The notes under the pieces are model-generated. The model saw only the letters and a program-made list of their open reading frames with translations, did not search any database and was not told the DNA's origin. From Polyangium mundeleinium (GTDB lineage: Bacteria; Myxococcota_A; Polyangia; Polyangiales; Polyangiaceae), in assembly GCF_028369105.1 (NCBI RefSeq), contig NZ_JAQNDO010000001.1:1364001-1428000 (forward strand): a stretch of 64,000 nt of DNA, given 5' to 3'. Shown here piece by piece: positions 62,153 to 64,000 of this stretch. Both the position numbers and the translations under genes were made by a program. Every line of letters begins with the position of its first letter. Position 1 is the first letter of the stretch.

Positions 62153-63972
62153 AGCTTGCGCAGCGTCGGAGCAAATCCCGGGCTGACGTCGAGGACCACA
62201 CGATCGCCGTCGGACACTTCCTGTCGCACGTTTGGCAGGATGAACCCCGGCACGCCGTGCTCGCGCATCACCACGGCGAGGTGGCAGAGCAACGAGCCCT
62301 CCTCGAAGACCATCCCGAGCGTGCCGGGCGGCGCTGCGTAGACGATCTCGTCGAGCACGTGGAAGGGCCTTCGCGCCACGAGGATCAGCGGCTCGCCAGC
62401 GCCTCCGCTCGCGGCGCTGCGCGTGTTGTGGATGTGGCGCTCGATGCTCGCGCGCACAGCGCTCGGGTCGTGATCGACGAACTGCACGCGACCGACGACG
62501 CGCCCCTCGCAGATCACGTCGTCGCGCAGAGAGCGGGGAGCAACCGCGTTGCCCTCGTAGAGATCCACCAGGAAAAATTCGCCCGCAGGCGTATAGCCGA
62601 ACTCGATCCCGGCCTTGGGATGATGCGTCGCGAGCCGCTGGGCGATATCGAAGATCTGCTTCCTCTCGGCGGGCGAGAGCTCGGGAGGGTCGTCGACGGG
62701 TTCTTCCCGAACGTTCCCATGCTCGACGACCGCCTGCGTTGCCTGTTTTCCGAGACGCACGGATCGCACTACGCCGCCGGGGCCGATCCGGTAGGTCGTC
62801 GCGTCGGCGATGCCCTTGCTGATGAAGTGGCCATGCACGATCTCGACGACCACGTCGCCCTCTTCGCGTCGGACCGCGATACCCGTCCGCGCCGTGGGTT
62901 GCAGCTCCTTGAGCAGGAACGCGAACCACGCGTCGTGTCCTGAAAGCTCCTCGATCAGTGCCCGAATGCAAGCCTCGGCAGCGTTTCCTGCGCCAAACTT
63001 TCGGACGATCTTGTCTTGCCAGCGAAAAGGGACGAGCAGCACCGCAATGAGCTCTCCCCACGAGCGCAAAGCCTCCGCTACCGCCGCAACATGCTGGGCC
63101 TCAGGCTTCTGGCACACCGCGACAAAGCCTCGCGAGATCGGGATGTCGAGCTCCTCTGCGAGGAGCCGAAGCGTCACCTTGTCATGCCGCCGAACAGCAT
63201 CCGGCAAGCGCGCCGCATGCGCTCGATCCACGGGAACGAGCTCGATCCCCGGCTCGCCACGAAGTCCACGAAGGCCGGTGATCGGTCGGGCTTGCAGCGC
63301 GATCACGTCGTGGTTCACGAGCGCCCATTCGACGTCCGTGGGCCCTCCCACGGCCTGCTCTGCACGACGCGCGAGCTTGTCGAGGGCGTCGAGCCCATCG
63401 ACGCCGAGGCGCGCCGCGACGGCCTGTCGGCCTTGCTCATCGAGCGAAACACGCAGCTCCGGCGCGGCGCCGTCGACCAGATTGCGCAGATGTCCCTGCA
63501 CGACCTCGATCACGGCTGCACCAACACCGTCGCGCGGATCCCTCGTGAAGAGCAGCCCGGACCATTGCGGGTGAATCATCTGCTGAACGATGACGGCAGG
63601 GAGTCGTTCAGCGGCTTTTGCAGCCTGGGCCCGCATGGATCGCCCTGAGCTTCGGCACCTTGCAATGGCCTCGAGCACGCGCGCGGCCGTCGCTTCGACA
63701 TCGAGCTCGGATTCGAAGAGCCCCGCGAGGGATCGAGCACCGCCGTCCTCGAGCGCCCCCGACGAACGGACCGCGACCGTCACGCAGCCGGACCGCTCGA
63801 CGAGCGCGCGCAAGGCTTCGGCGATCTCCGCCTCGGAAGGCTCCTCGCCCGCGAGAACCACAAACCCATCGGGCACGGCCACGCCGAGGCTCCGCAGCCG
63901 GAACAACCCCGCCGCCTTCCCGCCAACCCGCTCGGGCACGCTCCCGGCTCCGAGCTCGACATATGCCGTCAC
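62149..63972 (-). CDS. PEP/pyruvate-binding dikinase-like protein
   Basis: 607 residues from GTG 63972. The N-terminal ATP-grasp part (~10-240) has GGKAAGLFRLRSLGVAVPDG, VAVRSSGALEDGGARSLAGL, VIVQQMIHPQWSGLLFTRDP and VEWALVNHDVIALQARPI. The middle is unassigned. The C-terminal PEP-utiliser mobile domain carries EGSLLCHLAVVMREHGVPGF, with the phospho-accepting His preceded by Cys rather than the usual Ser or Thr. The length is shorter than PEP synthase (~790). Such proteins phosphorylate pyruvate, antibiotics or other acceptors. It is convergent with viperin and starts inside the stop of a gene leaving the window. Confidence 0.85.
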   Translation of the reverse strand: MTAYVELGAGSVPERVGGKAAGLFRLRSLGVAVPDGFVVLAGEEPSEAEIAEALRALVERSGCVTVAVRSSGALEDGGARSLAGLFESELDVEATAARVLEAIARCRSSGRSMRAQAAKAAERLPAVIVQQMIHPQWSGLLFTRDPRDGVGAAVIEVVQGHLRNLVDGAAPELRVSLDEQGRQAVAARLGVDGLDALDKLARRAEQAVGGPTDVEWALVNHDVIALQARPITGLRGLRGEPGIELVPVDRAHAARLPDAVRRHDKVTLRLLAEELDIPISRGFVAVCQKPEAQHVAAVAEALRSWGELIAVLLVPFRWQDKIVRKFGAGNAAEACIRALIEELSGHDAWFAFLLKELQPTARTGIAVRREEGDVVVEIVHGHFISKGIADATTYRIGPGGVVRSVRLGKQATQAVVEHGNVREEPVDDPPELSPAERKQIFDIAQRLATHHPKAGIEFGYTPAGEFFLVDLYEGNAVAPRSLRDDVICEGRVVGRVQFVDHDPSAVRASIERHIHNTRSAASGGAGEPLILVARRPFHVLDEIVYAAPPGTLGMVFEEGSLLCHLAVVMREHGVPGFILPNVRQEVSDGDRVVLDVSPGFAPTLRKL

Positions 63973-64000
63973 GAGGCCCCCGCGCTCAGCAACTCGCGCA
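63969..64000 (-). CDS. 3' end of a gene continuing beyond the window
   Basis: Ten codons ending RELLSAGAS then TGA at 63971-63969, overlapping the dikinase-like GTG start (GTGA). Only inferred from the overlap pattern; product unknown. Confidence 0.35.
   Translation of the reverse strand, partial: RELLSAGAS

Overview
The window is high-GC DNA that reads like a myxobacterium (Myxococcota, probably Polyangiales). That is inferred from content: three Ser/Thr kinases, a PEGA/TPR protein, a sulfatase-modifying-factor-like lipoprotein, Cys-rich lipoproteins with D/A-rich linkers, and many T6SS-type tips and pentapeptide-repeat proteins. No 16S or ribosomal marker is present, so the genus cannot be named.

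Layout. (1) 1-6.06 kb: the 5' part of a kinase/AAA-ATPase regulator on the minus strand, then a tightly coupled plus-strand trio (kinase, TPR/PEGA protein, FGE-like lipoprotein). (2) 6.06-15.9 kb, minus strand: a secretion-tip operon with a DUF2169 protein, VgrG, a DUF2169-pentapeptide protein, a pentapeptide protein, a DUF3540 protein, a DUF4150/PAAR-like tip and a small partner. (3) 16-23 kb: a mobile-element scrapyard. It holds an XRE regulator frameshifted in a G6 tract, a multiply frameshifted copy of the intact gene at 38.6 kb, an IS5-type transposase inserted just upstream of that copy, an IS701 fragment joined to a group II intron RT fragment that cuts off a P-loop ATPase gene, and a tyrosine integrase with its excisionase. 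An unusual intergenic repeat family and a helically phased CCATGG array follow. (4) 23-27 kb: a DUF4291 protein, an XRE regulator and a large helical-repeat protein. (5) 27-34.7 kb: a translationally coupled Rhs toxin, Imm30-like immunity protein, second VgrG and adaptor-like gene. (6) 34.8-40.8 kb: a sigma factor, a PEGA-like gene frameshifted in a T6 tract, a Cys-rich lipoprotein, a run of small unknown genes and an XRE/RCC1 recombination scar.

(7) 40.9-44.2 kb: a lower-GC island with a divergent kinase, a downstream gene cut by an in-frame TAG, and a convergent pair that includes a PD-(D/E)xK-like nuclease. It is bounded by the 3' half of a tRNA-Arg(CCU), a probable attachment scar. (8) 45.3-60.1 kb: a complete type 3 BREX operon (brxF, brxC, pglXI, brxHII, pglZ, brxA-like) with an AlbA/RecG-like ATPase gene inserted in the middle. 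(9) 60.3-64 kb: a DHH/DHHA2 phosphoesterase translationally coupled to a prokaryotic viperin, meeting head-to-tail a PEP/pyruvate-binding dikinase-like gene.

About 20 kb at the right end is therefore an antiviral island. The strongest candidates for something undescribed are the DHH-viperin-dikinase group, the kinase/amber-interrupted gene/nuclease island, the extra ATPase inside BREX-3, and the constant-spacing repeat next to the integrase. All functions are read from sequence motifs; no database search was possible.
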